Shown: positions 33,549 through 40,855 of the stretch, in pieces | How the letters are laid out: each line of letters opens with the position of its first letter | Numbering within the stretch: the stretch's first letter is position 1 | DNA from: DASXKD01 sp963734725 | Lineage (GTDB): Bacteria; Actinomycetota; Actinomycetes; Streptosporangiales; Streptosporangiaceae | Direction of reading: 5' to 3' | Length of the DNA: 64,000 bases | Assembly (NCBI GenBank): GCA_963734725.1 | Contig: CAVTIX010000028.1 | Location: forward strand, 62,001-126,000 | Notes under the pieces: generated by a model | What the model saw: the letters and a program-made list of their open reading frames with translations, nothing else | Databases searched by the model: none | What the model was told of the DNA's origin: nothing | Program-made: the position numbers and the translations under genes

Positions 33549-35087
33549 ATGAGCACGGCGAACCCGCTGCGTGACCCGCGAGACCGGCGCATCCCCCGGG
33601 TGGCCGGCCCGTGCGTCTTGGTGCTGTTCGGCGTCACCGGTGACCTGTCCCGCAAGAAGCTGATGCCGGCCGTCTACGACCTGGCCAACCGGGGCCTGCT
33701 GCCGCCCGGCTTCTCCCTGGTTGGATTCGCCCGCCGGGACTGGGAGCACGAGGACTTCGCGCAGGTCACCCACGATGCGGTGAAGGAGCACGCGCGCACG
33801 CCGTTCAACGACACCGTGTGGCAGCAACTGGCGGAGGGCATCCGGTTCGTGCCCGGCGAGTTCGCCGACGACGCGGCCTTCGACCGCCTCGCCCAGACCG
33901 TGGCGCAGCTGGATGCCGAGCGCGGCACCGGCGGCAACTACGCCTTCTACCTGTCCGTGCCGCCCAAGTTCTTCACCGACGTGGTGGAGCAGCTCAAGCG
34001 CTCGGGCCTATCCTCGCCGCCCGAGGACGCCCAGGGCCATCGGCCGTGGCGGCGGGTGGTGATCGAGAAGCCGTTCGGCCACGACCTGGCCAGCGCCCGG
34101 CAGCTTAACGAGATCGTGAACACGGTGTTCGGCTCGGACTCGGTCTTCCGCATCGACCACTACCTGGGCAAGGAGACCGTCCAGAACATCTTGGCACTGC
34201 GGTTCGCGAACACGATGTACGAGCCGATCTGGAACCGTAGCTACGTGGACCACGTCCAGATCACCATGGCCGAGGACATCGGGATCGGCGGCCGGGCCGG
34301 GTACTACGACGGGATCGGCGCCGCCCGCGACGTGATCCAGAACCACCTGATGCAGTTGCTGGCCCTCACCGCGATGGAGGAGCCGGCCTCGTTCGACGCC
34401 ACGTCCCTGCGGGCGGAGAAGGAGAAGGTGCTCTCGGCGGTCCGGCTGCCTGAGGATCTGGCCACCGGCACCGCCCGCGGCCAGTACGCGGCCGGCTGGC
34501 AGGGCGGCATCGAGGTTCCCGGCTACCTGGAGGAAGACGGGATCGCCCCTGACTCGCACACCGAGACCTACGCCGCGCTGAAGCTGGGCGTGGACAGCAG
34601 GCGATGGGCGGGCGTCCCGTTCTACCTGCGCACCGGCAAGCGGCTGCCGCAGCGGATGAGCGAGATCGCGCTGCTGTTCCAGCGCGCCCCCCACCTGCCG
34701 TTCAGCGCCACCGACACCACGGAACTCGGGCAAAACGCCATGGTCATCCGGGTGCAGCCGGACGAGGGCGTCACGGTCAGGTTCGGCTCCAAGGTCCCCG
34801 GCTCCGCGATGGAGGTCAGGGACGTGAACATGGACTTCGCCTACGGCGAGTCGTTCACCGAGAACAGCCCCGAGGCGTACGAGCGGCTGTTGCTGGACGT
34901 GCTCATCGGCGACCCGCCGCTGTTCCCCCGGCACCAGGAGGTCGAGCTGTCCTGGGAGGTGCTCGACCCGGTCGAGGAGTTCTGGGCCGAGCACGGCAAG
35001 CCGGACCAGTACCCGGCCGGGTCCACCGGCCCGGCCAGTGCGCACGCGCTGATGGCCAGGGACGGCCGGGCATGGCGGAGGCTGTGA
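33549..35087 (+). CDS. zwf: Glucose-6-phosphate 1-dehydrogenase
   Basis: 512 residues. The Rossmann start is VLFGVTGDLSRKKLMPAVYDL; VVIEKPFGHDL and the active-site RIDHYLGKETVQN follow, then FANTMYEPIWNRSYVDHVQI. First oxidative step of the pentose-phosphate pathway, making NADPH. ATG 33549 with GGGAGG 8 bp upstream. Only 1 bp separates its stop from opcA. Confidence 0.96.
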   Translation: MSTANPLRDPRDRRIPRVAGPCVLVLFGVTGDLSRKKLMPAVYDLANRGLLPPGFSLVGFARRDWEHEDFAQVTHDAVKEHARTPFNDTVWQQLAEGIRFVPGEFADDAAFDRLAQTVAQLDAERGTGGNYAFYLSVPPKFFTDVVEQLKRSGLSSPPEDAQGHRPWRRVVIEKPFGHDLASARQLNEIVNTVFGSDSVFRIDHYLGKETVQNILALRFANTMYEPIWNRSYVDHVQITMAEDIGIGGRAGYYDGIGAARDVIQNHLMQLLALTAMEEPASFDATSLRAEKEKVLSAVRLPEDLATGTARGQYAAGWQGGIEVPGYLEEDGIAPDSHTETYAALKLGVDSRRWAGVPFYLRTGKRLPQRMSEIALLFQRAPHLPFSATDTTELGQNAMVIRVQPDEGVTVRFGSKVPGSAMEVRDVNMDFAYGESFTENSPEAYERLLLDVLIGDPPLFPRHQEVELSWEVLDPVEEFWAEHGKPDQYPAGSTGPASAHALMARDGRAWRRL

Positions 35088-35088
35088 C

Positions 35089-36003
35089 ATGACCATCGAC
35101 CTCACCGACACCACCACCAGCGCGATCCATGACGCGCTGCGCCAGGCGCGGCTGCGGCTGGGCGGCGTGGCCAGCGGCATGGTCCTGACCCTGGTCATCG
35201 TCACCGACGAGGGCGCGCAGTACGACGCGGTGCGCGCGGCGAGCGCCGCCGGGCGCCAGCACCCGTGCCGGATCCTCGTGGTCATCATCCGGCGGCCGGA
35301 GCAGCGCTCGCGGCTGGACGCCGAGATCCGGGTCGGCGAGACCAGCCCCGGCGAGACGCTGCTGCTGCGCATGTACGGGCCGCTCGGCCAGCACGCGGAC
35401 TCGGTGGTGGCCCCGCTGCTGCTGCCGGACACGCCCGTGGTCACCTGGTGGCCGGACATCGTTCCGCCGATCCCGGCGCAGGACCCCATGGGGGCGCTCG
35501 CGCAGCGGCGGATCACCGACGCCGCCGGCGCCGACTTGCCGCGCGACGTCCTCGGCACGCTCGCCGCCGGGTATCAGCCCGGGGACACCGACCTGGCCTG
35601 GACCCGGGCCACGCCGTGGCGTTCCCTGCTGGCGGCCATAATGGACCAGCCCTCGGGCGGGGTCACCGGCGGCACGGTCGGCGCCGAGGCGGGGAACCCG
35701 ACCGCCGACCTGATCGCGGCCTGGCTGTCGGTCCGCCTGGGCGTCCCCGTGGCCACCGAGCCCACCGCCGGGCCGGGCATCACCGCGGTCACCTTCGCCA
35801 CCACCGAAGGGGACATCACGATCGCCAGGCCGGACGGGCGGGTCGCGCACCTGAGCCGTCCCGGGCAGCCCGAGCGCCGGGTGGCCCTGCACCGCAGGGA
35901 CATCACCGAGCTGCTCGAGGAGGAGTTGCGGCGGCTGGATCCCGACGACGTGTACGCGGACGTCCTGGCCGGGATTCAGCGCCGCGGGATCAAGGTCCCG
36001 TGA
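35089..36003 (+). CDS. opcA: Glucose-6-phosphate dehydrogenase assembly protein OpcA
   Basis: 304 residues, in the zwf-opcA-pgl order. TWWPDIVPPIPAQDPMGALAQRRITDA and DLAWTRATPWRSLLAAIMD are conserved OpcA segments, and the C-terminal ITELLEEELRRLDPDDVYADVL is typical. OpcA is needed for full activity of G6PDH in actinobacteria and cyanobacteria. Translation is likely coupled to zwf (1-bp gap). Confidence 0.93.
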   Translation: MTIDLTDTTTSAIHDALRQARLRLGGVASGMVLTLVIVTDEGAQYDAVRAASAAGRQHPCRILVVIIRRPEQRSRLDAEIRVGETSPGETLLLRMYGPLGQHADSVVAPLLLPDTPVVTWWPDIVPPIPAQDPMGALAQRRITDAAGADLPRDVLGTLAAGYQPGDTDLAWTRATPWRSLLAAIMDQPSGGVTGGTVGAEAGNPTADLIAAWLSVRLGVPVATEPTAGPGITAVTFATTEGDITIARPDGRVAHLSRPGQPERRVALHRRDITELLEEELRRLDPDDVYADVLAGIQRRGIKVP

Positions 36004-36022
36004 CCGCGCTAGGCTGCGCGCG

Positions 36023-36802
36023 ATGAGCCCGCCCGAGGTCATCGTCCACCACGACGCAGGCCTGCTTGCCAAGGCGGTCGCCGCGCGCCTGGTCACCAAG
36101 CTGGTCGATGTCCAGGCCGCGACGAGCAGCGGGTCGCTGGTGCTCACCGGTGGCGGGATCGGCACGGCGGTGCTGGCCGAGCTGGCGGCCGCCCCGGCCC
36201 GAGACGCCGTCAACTGGCGCCACCTGGACATCTGGTGGGGTGACGAACGGTTCCTGCCCAGCGGGCACCCGGAGCGCAACGAGGCTGCGGCGGACCAGGC
36301 CCTGCTGCGGCACCTGGACCCCGATCCCGGGCGGGTGCACCGGATGCCCGGCAGCGACGGGCCCGACGGGCCCGATCCCGAGGCCGCGGCGGCCAGGTAC
36401 GCCGCCGAGCTGTGCGCGGCTGCCCGCCCGGAGGATCACGGGCCGGTCCCGGAGTTCGACGTCTTGCTGCTCGGCATCGGCCCCGAAGGTCATGTGGCAT
36501 CCCTGTTCCCGGCCATGCCCGCGCTGTACGACGACCGGAGCGTGGTCGCGGTCCGCGGCGCACCGAAACCGCCGCCCACCCGGCTGACGCTCACCCTGCC
36601 TTCGATCCGCAGCGCGCGGGAGGTCTGGGTGCTCGCCGCGGGACCGGAGAAGGCGGGCGCGGTCCGGCTCGCGCTGTCCGAGGTGGGCCCGGTCCAGGTG
36701 CCTGCCGCGGGCGCGCGGGGCAGGCAGCGCACCCTGTTCCTGCTCGACCGCAGCGCGGCGGGCCGGCTGCCGCCGCAGCTCGGCCTGGGCGCCTCATCCT
36801 GA
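36023..36802 (+). CDS. pgl: 6-phosphogluconolactonase
   Basis: 259 residues. VLTGGGIGTAVLAEL, WRHLDIWWGDERFLP and LLLGIGPEGHVASLFP are the three conserved blocks of the DevB/Pgl family; GPEGHVASLFP contains the catalytic His. Hydrolyses 6-phosphoglucono-lactone. Last gene of the pentose-phosphate operon, 19 bp after opcA. Confidence 0.94.
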   Translation: MSPPEVIVHHDAGLLAKAVAARLVTKLVDVQAATSSGSLVLTGGGIGTAVLAELAAAPARDAVNWRHLDIWWGDERFLPSGHPERNEAAADQALLRHLDPDPGRVHRMPGSDGPDGPDPEAAAARYAAELCAAARPEDHGPVPEFDVLLLGIGPEGHVASLFPAMPALYDDRSVVAVRGAPKPPPTRLTLTLPSIRSAREVWVLAAGPEKAGAVRLALSEVGPVQVPAAGARGRQRTLFLLDRSAAGRLPPQLGLGASS

Positions 36803-37138
36803 GCGGTAGCCGATTCGCCCCGGCGCGCCCGGGTGCTGCCCGTGCAGCCGCCGGTCCGGAGCTGGTCCTGCCGCTGTCCGGGTGGATGCAAACGATTTCG
36901 AACCCGGCAAAACTGGGCCTCCCCAATCCTTCGCTTCGGCGCTACCCTCAGGGCAGGTCTTCCCCCGTGGTTCTGCAGGGCCATATGCGAAGACGAAGGA
37001 AGGTCTCTCTTTGGCCGCTCAGCGATCGACTGTCAGGTCGCAGCCATCGCACGGCTTCGGTTTAGCTCCCGCGTCCGCCTTGCCGCTATGCAGGTCTGCC
37101 CGCGACCACGTGGACGCGCCCTCGACAGGAGGAAGCAT
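36803..37138 (+). other. Intergenic region before the acetate transporter gene
   Basis: 336 bp. An open frame crosses it but has poor codon use and no homology I can recognise. The stretch around 36890-36960 (AACGATTTCGAACCCGG ... GCTACCCTCAGGG) is less GC-rich than its surroundings and may hold the promoter, with TACCCT as a weak -10 candidate. No terminator was found for pgl. Confidence 0.35.
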
Positions 37139-37777
37139 TTGACCGCCACCCAAGAACAACAACAACAGCCTCTGATGATGGCCCCAGCGGCAGACCCGGC
37201 GCCTCTCGGCCTTGCCGGCTTCGCTCTCACCACGTTCCTGCTCTCGGCCTTCAACGCCGGCTGGATGACGAAGGCCAGCGGCCTGGCCTGGCTCGGCTAC
37301 GCCTTCGCCTACGGGGGCCTGGCCCAGTTCTGTGCCGGCATGTGGGAGTTCCGCAACCGCAACGTCTTCGGCGCCACCGCGTTCGCCTCGTACGGCAGCT
37401 TCTGGATCGGGCTGGCGCTGTACTTCCAGCTCGTAGGCAAGAACCTCGTCATCCACGTGGTCACGGTGCCGTTGTTCCAAAAGGACGTGGCCTGGATCCT
37501 GCTGGCGTTCGCCATCTTCAACACCTACATGCTCCTGTGGAGCACGATGGTCAACATGGCGGTCTTCCTGGTCTTCCTGACCCTCGAGGCGACCGAGATC
37601 ATCCTGTTCATCGGGAACTTTGCGGGCAGCAGCGGCACCGTCAAGTTTGGCGGCTACGTGGGCATCGTGACCGCGCTGGTGGCCTGGTACGCCTCGGCCG
37701 CGGGGGTGGTCAACGGCATGCGGGGCACTCCGTTCTTGCCGGTCGGCAAGCCGTTCGGCATGGGGTCGACAGCCTGA
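37139..37777 (+). CDS. Acetate uptake transporter, GPR1/FUN34/SatP family
   Basis: 212 residues with six helices. ADPAPLGLAGFALTTFLLSAFNAGW contains the family's N-terminal NPxPLGL-like motif, here with Asp-Pro. YGGLAQFCAGMWEFRNRNVFGATAFASYGSFW is the second diagnostic block. It likely moves acetate or succinate with protons. TTG start at 37139 with a perfect AGGAGG 6 bp upstream. The N terminus carries a run of glutamines. Followed by a strong terminator. Confidence 0.9.
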   Translation: MTATQEQQQQPLMMAPAADPAPLGLAGFALTTFLLSAFNAGWMTKASGLAWLGYAFAYGGLAQFCAGMWEFRNRNVFGATAFASYGSFWIGLALYFQLVGKNLVIHVVTVPLFQKDVAWILLAFAIFNTYMLLWSTMVNMAVFLVFLTLEATEIILFIGNFAGSSGTVKFGGYVGIVTALVAWYASAAGVVNGMRGTPFLPVGKPFGMGSTA

Positions 37778-37787
37778 CAAGAGGTCC

Positions 37788-37833
37788 ACACGTGATCCCG
37801 GGGGCGCGGGCCCCCGGGATCACGTGTTTCTCT
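37788..37833 (+). terminator. Intrinsic terminator after the acetate transporter gene
   Basis: Perfect 17-bp stem: arms 37788-37804 and 37811-37827 (ACACGTGATCCCGGGGG and its complement) around a 6-nt loop, followed by TTCTCT. It begins 10 bp after the stop codon. The stem contains CACGTG and CCCGGG palindromes. Confidence 0.85.
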
Positions 37834-37851
37834 GGGATCAGGTACACCATC

Positions 37852-38090
37852 ATGCTGGCCGGGTTCATTCTGACGCTCGTCCTGACGCTGGGCTGTTCAA
37901 GGTTCCGATAAGTCAGCTCATCGTCGGCGGCGCGCTCACCACGATCCTTATCGGGATCGCCGCGCAGCACTCGCTGAGCAACGTGTTCGCAGGGCTCGTC
38001 CTGCGACTGTCGCGGCCGATTATCGTCGGCGACGTCATCCAGTTCCGGTCGGGCGCCATGGGCGGCCTGCTCGAAGGTGGCGAGCAGGGT
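37852..38090 (+). pseudogene. Remnant of an MscS-type mechanosensitive channel gene
   Basis: One frame gives MLAGFILTLVLTLG, and the next gives LFKVPISQLIVGGALTTILIGIAAQHSLSNVFAGLVLRLSRPIIVGDVIQFRSGAMGG. The second piece is the TM3 pore helix and the start of the beta domain of MscS (GIAAQ.SLSN..AGL...RP..VGD). Both the N-terminal helices and the cytosolic vestibule are missing, and a frame change separates the pieces. It starts right behind the SatP terminator. True decay, not a mere sequencing error, since both ends are gone. Confidence 0.75.
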
Positions 38091-38111
38091 AAACCGCCCC
38101 GGCCGCCGCGG

Positions 38112-38450
38112 CTACGCGTGCGTGGACTCGTACCTGGTGACGACGTCGGATGGAATGCGCCCGCGCTCACTCACCGCGAGCCCGTTCGCCTTCGCCCACG
38201 CCCGGACCTGCGCACTGCGCTTACGGTGCGCGGCCGTTCTCCGCTTTGTCCGGATCGGCCGTCCCGATGCCTTACGGGCCTGCGACGCATAGCGGCTGAC
38301 CGCTTCGTCGAACCTTTCGCTGTGTCTCAGGCAGAGATCGATCTCATAGTCCCGGCCGTCGATGCTGAACCGGCGCAGGCGGTGCTGGCCCTGCGGAATC
38401 TCTCTCTGGTCGTAGTCACACGCATATGTGACCGAAAGTTTCTGTGCCAC
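38112..38450 (-). CDS. Lsr2-like nucleoid-associated protein
   Basis: 112 residues. The N-terminal beta-hairpin dimerisation part reads AQKLSVTYACDYDQREIPQG and RRFSIDGRDYEIDLCLRHSERFDEAVSRY. The C-terminal DNA-binding part is VRAWAKANGLAVSERGRIPSDVVTRYE with the AT-hook-like RGR. Lsr2 silences AT-rich and foreign DNA. This copy is divergent from housekeeping Lsr2 (extra cysteines in the N-terminal half, basic KRRTAAHRKR linker), so it is probably an accessory paralogue. GTG start at 38450 with a GGGGGG run 8 bp upstream. Confidence 0.82.
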   Translation of the reverse strand: MAQKLSVTYACDYDQREIPQGQHRLRRFSIDGRDYEIDLCLRHSERFDEAVSRYASQARKASGRPIRTKRRTAAHRKRSAQVRAWAKANGLAVSERGRIPSDVVTRYESTHA

Positions 38451-38520
38451 TTCCGGGCCCCCCTTCCCCTTATCCCAAATATATCCTTTCCGCGGCTGAT
38501 CAACCGCAACTACATCCAGG
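38451..38520 (-). promoter_or_regulatory. AT-rich promoter region of the Lsr2-like gene
   Basis: This is one of the most AT-rich stretches in the window (CCAAATATATCC on the plus strand). On the minus strand a TATATT hexamer lies at 38483-38478, with TTGATC and TTGCGG upstream as possible -35 elements. Lsr2 proteins favour such DNA, so autoregulation is plausible. Confidence 0.45.
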
Positions 38521-38678
38521 TCAACCGCGCTGATGGAACGGTGAGGGCCGTGCTTGTGATACTCAGAGTGATGCTTTGAACGCCATTCGCGGTGGGGCCG
38601 GCGGCCAGCAGCGAACAGCGAACTCCCTGCCACCAGGCGTGTTCGGCCGGCCGGGGCCCGCAAACGCCAATAGGGCCG

Positions 38679-39803
38679 TTATCTCCCGCGCTTGGGTGGC
38701 TCCTGCTCGGCGGGAGGCCGGCCATAAGGGAAGGAACCAGCAGAAAGGTCGCCTTCTTCTCGGTCGGCCGCCCGGCCGCGCCCTTCGGCGGCTGGTCCGG
38801 TGCTGCCCGGAACGGGGCCTACGTAAGGGCGCGCCGGGGAATAACCGGCATTCCCGGACGAGGCCGGGTAGGCCGCGGTGCCTTCGGGGTAGGCCGCGGT
38901 GCCTTCGGGGTAGACAGCAGGACCATCTGGATAGCCGGCCTCGCCCGGGTAGTCCCCCGTGTGCAGGCCTTCTGGATACTCGCCGGTCAGCGGGTCCTCC
39001 GAGTACCGGTCCGGACGTGGTTCCTCTCCGCCGTACCGGTCCGGGCGCGGGTCCTCCCCCGGGTGCCGGGACGGGCGCGGATCCTCGTGGTAGCGCTCGG
39101 TAAGCGGGTCCTCCTGGTACCGCGGTGGGCGCGGGTCCTCCTCCGGGTAGCGGGACGGGTGGGGGTCCGCCACCGGGTACCGGCCGGTGAGCGGGTCGCC
39201 TGTGTAGTCAGCGTCCCGGTAGCGGGCGCTGGGCTCGTCCTGGTAGCCGTGGCCCGGCACGTCGCCGCGGTACACCCCGGTCGGCTCGTCCTCGTATCCC
39301 TCCGGTGCGTCATACCGGCTGTGGGCGCGGGCGCGACGGTGCTCCCCGGCCTGGTCCTCCCGGTAGGCCGTGCTGGCGGGCTCGCCGCGGCCCCCCCGGC
39401 CCGGCGGATCCAGATACTCCCGGGGCGGTTCCTCACCGTAACGGGGCGGGGGGCCGGCGTAGGCAGCGGAGAACCCGGGGTCGGAATAGCCGGTGTCGGG
39501 TTCTGGGGCCTGCCCGCCGCGCTGATCGGCCCTGCCGCGCTGCTCTGCGGCGCCCCTCGCGTCCCGCGAGCCCCGGGCATCACCGTGCGGGCCGCGCTGC
39601 AGCGCCTCGACCATCCGGGGCAGGTCGGCGATCGGCAGCCGGAATGTCCCGGTGCAGGTGCCACCCTGCCAGATGCTGAACACGGCCACCCCCGTGTCCG
39701 CGTACCAGCTCAGCCGCATGCTGCGTGATTCGCCCCTGACGTCGAAGTACACCTCGCCGAGCCGGGGCAACGGTGCTGCGTCCGACGCTGACATGCTGCC
39801 CAT
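38679..39803 (-). CDS. Conserved actinobacterial domain followed by a long acidic, repeat-rich disordered tail
   Basis: 374 residues. The first about 70 form a folded domain (LPRLGEVYFDVRGESRSMRLSWYADTGVAVFSIWQGGTCTGTFRLPIADLPRMVEALQRG). I recall it only as an uncharacterised actinobacterial domain. Residues 75-374 are low-complexity: many units of the form [DE]-P-R-P-x-R-Y-x-E-D and DPLTGxY, then YPEGTAA repeats. At DNA level a 21-bp unit is duplicated exactly (38868-38888, 38889-38909). No membrane helix or signal peptide. Divergent from the WhiB-like gene. ATG 39803 is preceded by GGGGG; ATG 39794 is an alternative. Confidence 0.75.
   Translation of the reverse strand: MGSMSASDAAPLPRLGEVYFDVRGESRSMRLSWYADTGVAVFSIWQGGTCTGTFRLPIADLPRMVEALQRGPHGDARGSRDARGAAEQRGRADQRGGQAPEPDTGYSDPGFSAAYAGPPPRYGEEPPREYLDPPGRGGRGEPASTAYREDQAGEHRRARAHSRYDAPEGYEDEPTGVYRGDVPGHGYQDEPSARYRDADYTGDPLTGRYPVADPHPSRYPEEDPRPPRYQEDPLTERYHEDPRPSRHPGEDPRPDRYGGEEPRPDRYSEDPLTGEYPEGLHTGDYPGEAGYPDGPAVYPEGTAAYPEGTAAYPASSGNAGYSPARPYVGPVPGSTGPAAEGRGRAADREEGDLSAGSFPYGRPPAEQEPPKRGR
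38868..38909. repeat. 21-bp perfect tandem duplication in the repeat protein gene
   Basis: Two exact copies of a 21-bp unit starting GTAGGCCGCGGTGCC. It encodes the AAYPEGT repeats of the low-complexity tail. Likely prone to copy-number change. Confidence 0.8.
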
Positions 39804-40189
39804 GGTGACCCCCTACCCTCGGCTTTGTCCAGTTGGTGATCATTTCTCGGCAACCAGTAACACCGCGCTCGCAGTTGGGCCTGCCTGATTCTCTCGCCCG
39901 GCTGCGGAACGGTCATGGCGGATGGCACAATTGAGCGTCGGTTCGGCTGGACCGGCTGGCTTCGCCGGGATGGCTGGCGCAACCCCGCCCCTCCCGTCCG
40001 GTGCCCTGATTGCCCCCGATCTTCCCCGGCGCGCTGCGCGCGTGCGCATCGGTATGCGCGGGAACATGGGGGCGGCACGGTGCGTTGGATGGGTAGACGG
40101 GGTCAAAGGACGTAACACGTGAGAGTGCGTGCCCAGCAGCGCGGGGCTTGCTGGCCGGGGCACACGGAAGAAATTGAGGAGACCAATTC
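39804..40189. promoter_or_regulatory. Divergent intergenic region, repeat protein / WhiB-like gene
   Basis: 386 bp. Several short ORFs cross it (for example an ATG at 39915) but their codon use is unlike the neighbours and they overlap one another, so none is called. The part next to the WhiB gene is AT-richer (GAAATTGAGGAGACCAATTC) and holds its ribosome site GAGGAG. A long leader for the WhiB-like gene is likely, as is common for wbl genes; no TSS can be fixed. Confidence 0.4.
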
Positions 40190-40489
40190 ATGTCTGAGGT
40201 ACGTCGGCAGGTGGCCATGCAGCCACGGCCGAGTTGGGCCTGGCAAGACGCCGCCGCGTGCCGAGGCAAGGACATCGTGCTCTTCTTCGGCCCGGACGGA
40301 GAGCGGCAGCCAGAGCGCGACGTGCGCGAGCGCAAGGCGAAGGTCGTGTGCGCCGCGTGCCCGGTGCAGGCGGAATGCCTCACCTACGCCGTTTCCCGGC
40401 CGGAAAAGTACGGCACCTGGGGTGGCCTGAATGAGGAGGAGAGGGCCTCGGAACGGCGCCGTAGGATGCGCCGCGCGAACGCCGCTTAA
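40190..40489 (+). CDS. WhiB-family Fe-S transcription factor
   Basis: 99 residues. Four cluster cysteines: Cys24 (AACRGKD), Cys54, Cys57 and Cys63 (VCAACPVQAEC). The G[VIT]WGG turn is GTWGGLNEEER, followed by a basic tail (ERRRRMRRANAA). It would hold a [4Fe-4S] cluster and bind the primary sigma factor. The sequence LFFGPDGERQPERDVRERKAK is closer to the WhiB4/WhiD group than to WhiB1 or WhiB7, but I do not assign a subgroup. ATG 40190 has GAGGAG 8 bp upstream. Confidence 0.92.
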   Translation: MSEVRRQVAMQPRPSWAWQDAAACRGKDIVLFFGPDGERQPERDVRERKAKVVCAACPVQAECLTYAVSRPEKYGTWGGLNEEERASERRRRMRRANAA

Positions 40490-40543
40490 CCATTCAGGAT
40501 GGATAGGTGCTTTGCACCGGAACCTCCAGCGGAAAATGACCTC

Positions 40544-40669
40544 ATGATCTGCTGCGCCTGCCGGGCCGCGCATCACGAAGAGTGTCCGGGCGGTAACTGG
40601 TGCGACTGTCAGCACAAGCCGCCGCGCAAGCCGCCCGAGCCTCCGATGGCCTGGATTCGGCAGGGATAA
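40544..40669 (+). CDS. Small cysteine/histidine-rich protein (41 aa)
   Basis: A 41-residue ORF, MICCACRAAHHEECPGGNWCDCQH... to QG. Five to six cysteines and three histidines in the first 25 residues (CCxC, HH, C, WCxCxH) look like a compact zinc-binding knuckle; the rest is proline-rich. A GGA about 10 bp upstream is a weak ribosome site. It starts 54 bp after the WhiB-like stop and could be co-transcribed. Coding status rests on the Cys/His pattern; I do not recognise a named family. Confidence 0.5.
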   Translation: MICCACRAAHHEECPGGNWCDCQHKPPRKPPEPPMAWIRQG

Positions 40670-40707
40670 TCGCGCTGACCTGCAGCGTCGTTCCGTCGTC
40701 ACGCGTG

Positions 40708-40749
40708 CTTAAGACCAGTCTTCCTGCGTACTTAAGACCAGTCTTCCTG
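40708..40749 (+). repeat. Two tandem 19-bp repeats, each with an AAGAC-CA-GTCTT palindrome
   Basis: CTTAAGACCAGTCTTCCTG occurs at 40708-40726 and exactly again at 40731-40749 (period 23 bp, about two helical turns). Each copy contains the inverted repeat AAGAC-N2-GTCTT (40711-40722 and 40734-40745). They lie about 110-150 bp upstream of the cysH start, in otherwise non-coding DNA. Two phased palindromes suggest a cooperative repressor or activator site. Confidence 0.8.
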
Positions 40750-40855
40750 GGTACCTGCAGCGGGACGGCGCGCGTGGGAACATTTCCTCCGAGGCGTGTG
40801 GTTGCAGGGGCTGTACGGGCGTGACCGGCTACGCTTAACCGATGGGAGCCTTCCT

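Noticed and set aside
37788..37827. Member of the dispersed hairpin repeat family
   Set aside because: It shares CCCGGGGGC by composition but lacks the CAGYGCTAG block and has CACGTG arms and a T-rich tail; it is better explained as the SatP terminator.
38868..39300. CRISPR-like repeated sequence
   Set aside because: Repeats are in-frame and encode DPRPxRY/YPEGT units of one protein; there are no regular spacers.
39915..40115. 66-codon ORF in the gap before the WhiB-like gene
   Set aside because: Overlaps several other short frames, has no ribosome site and is Arg/Pro-rich noise.
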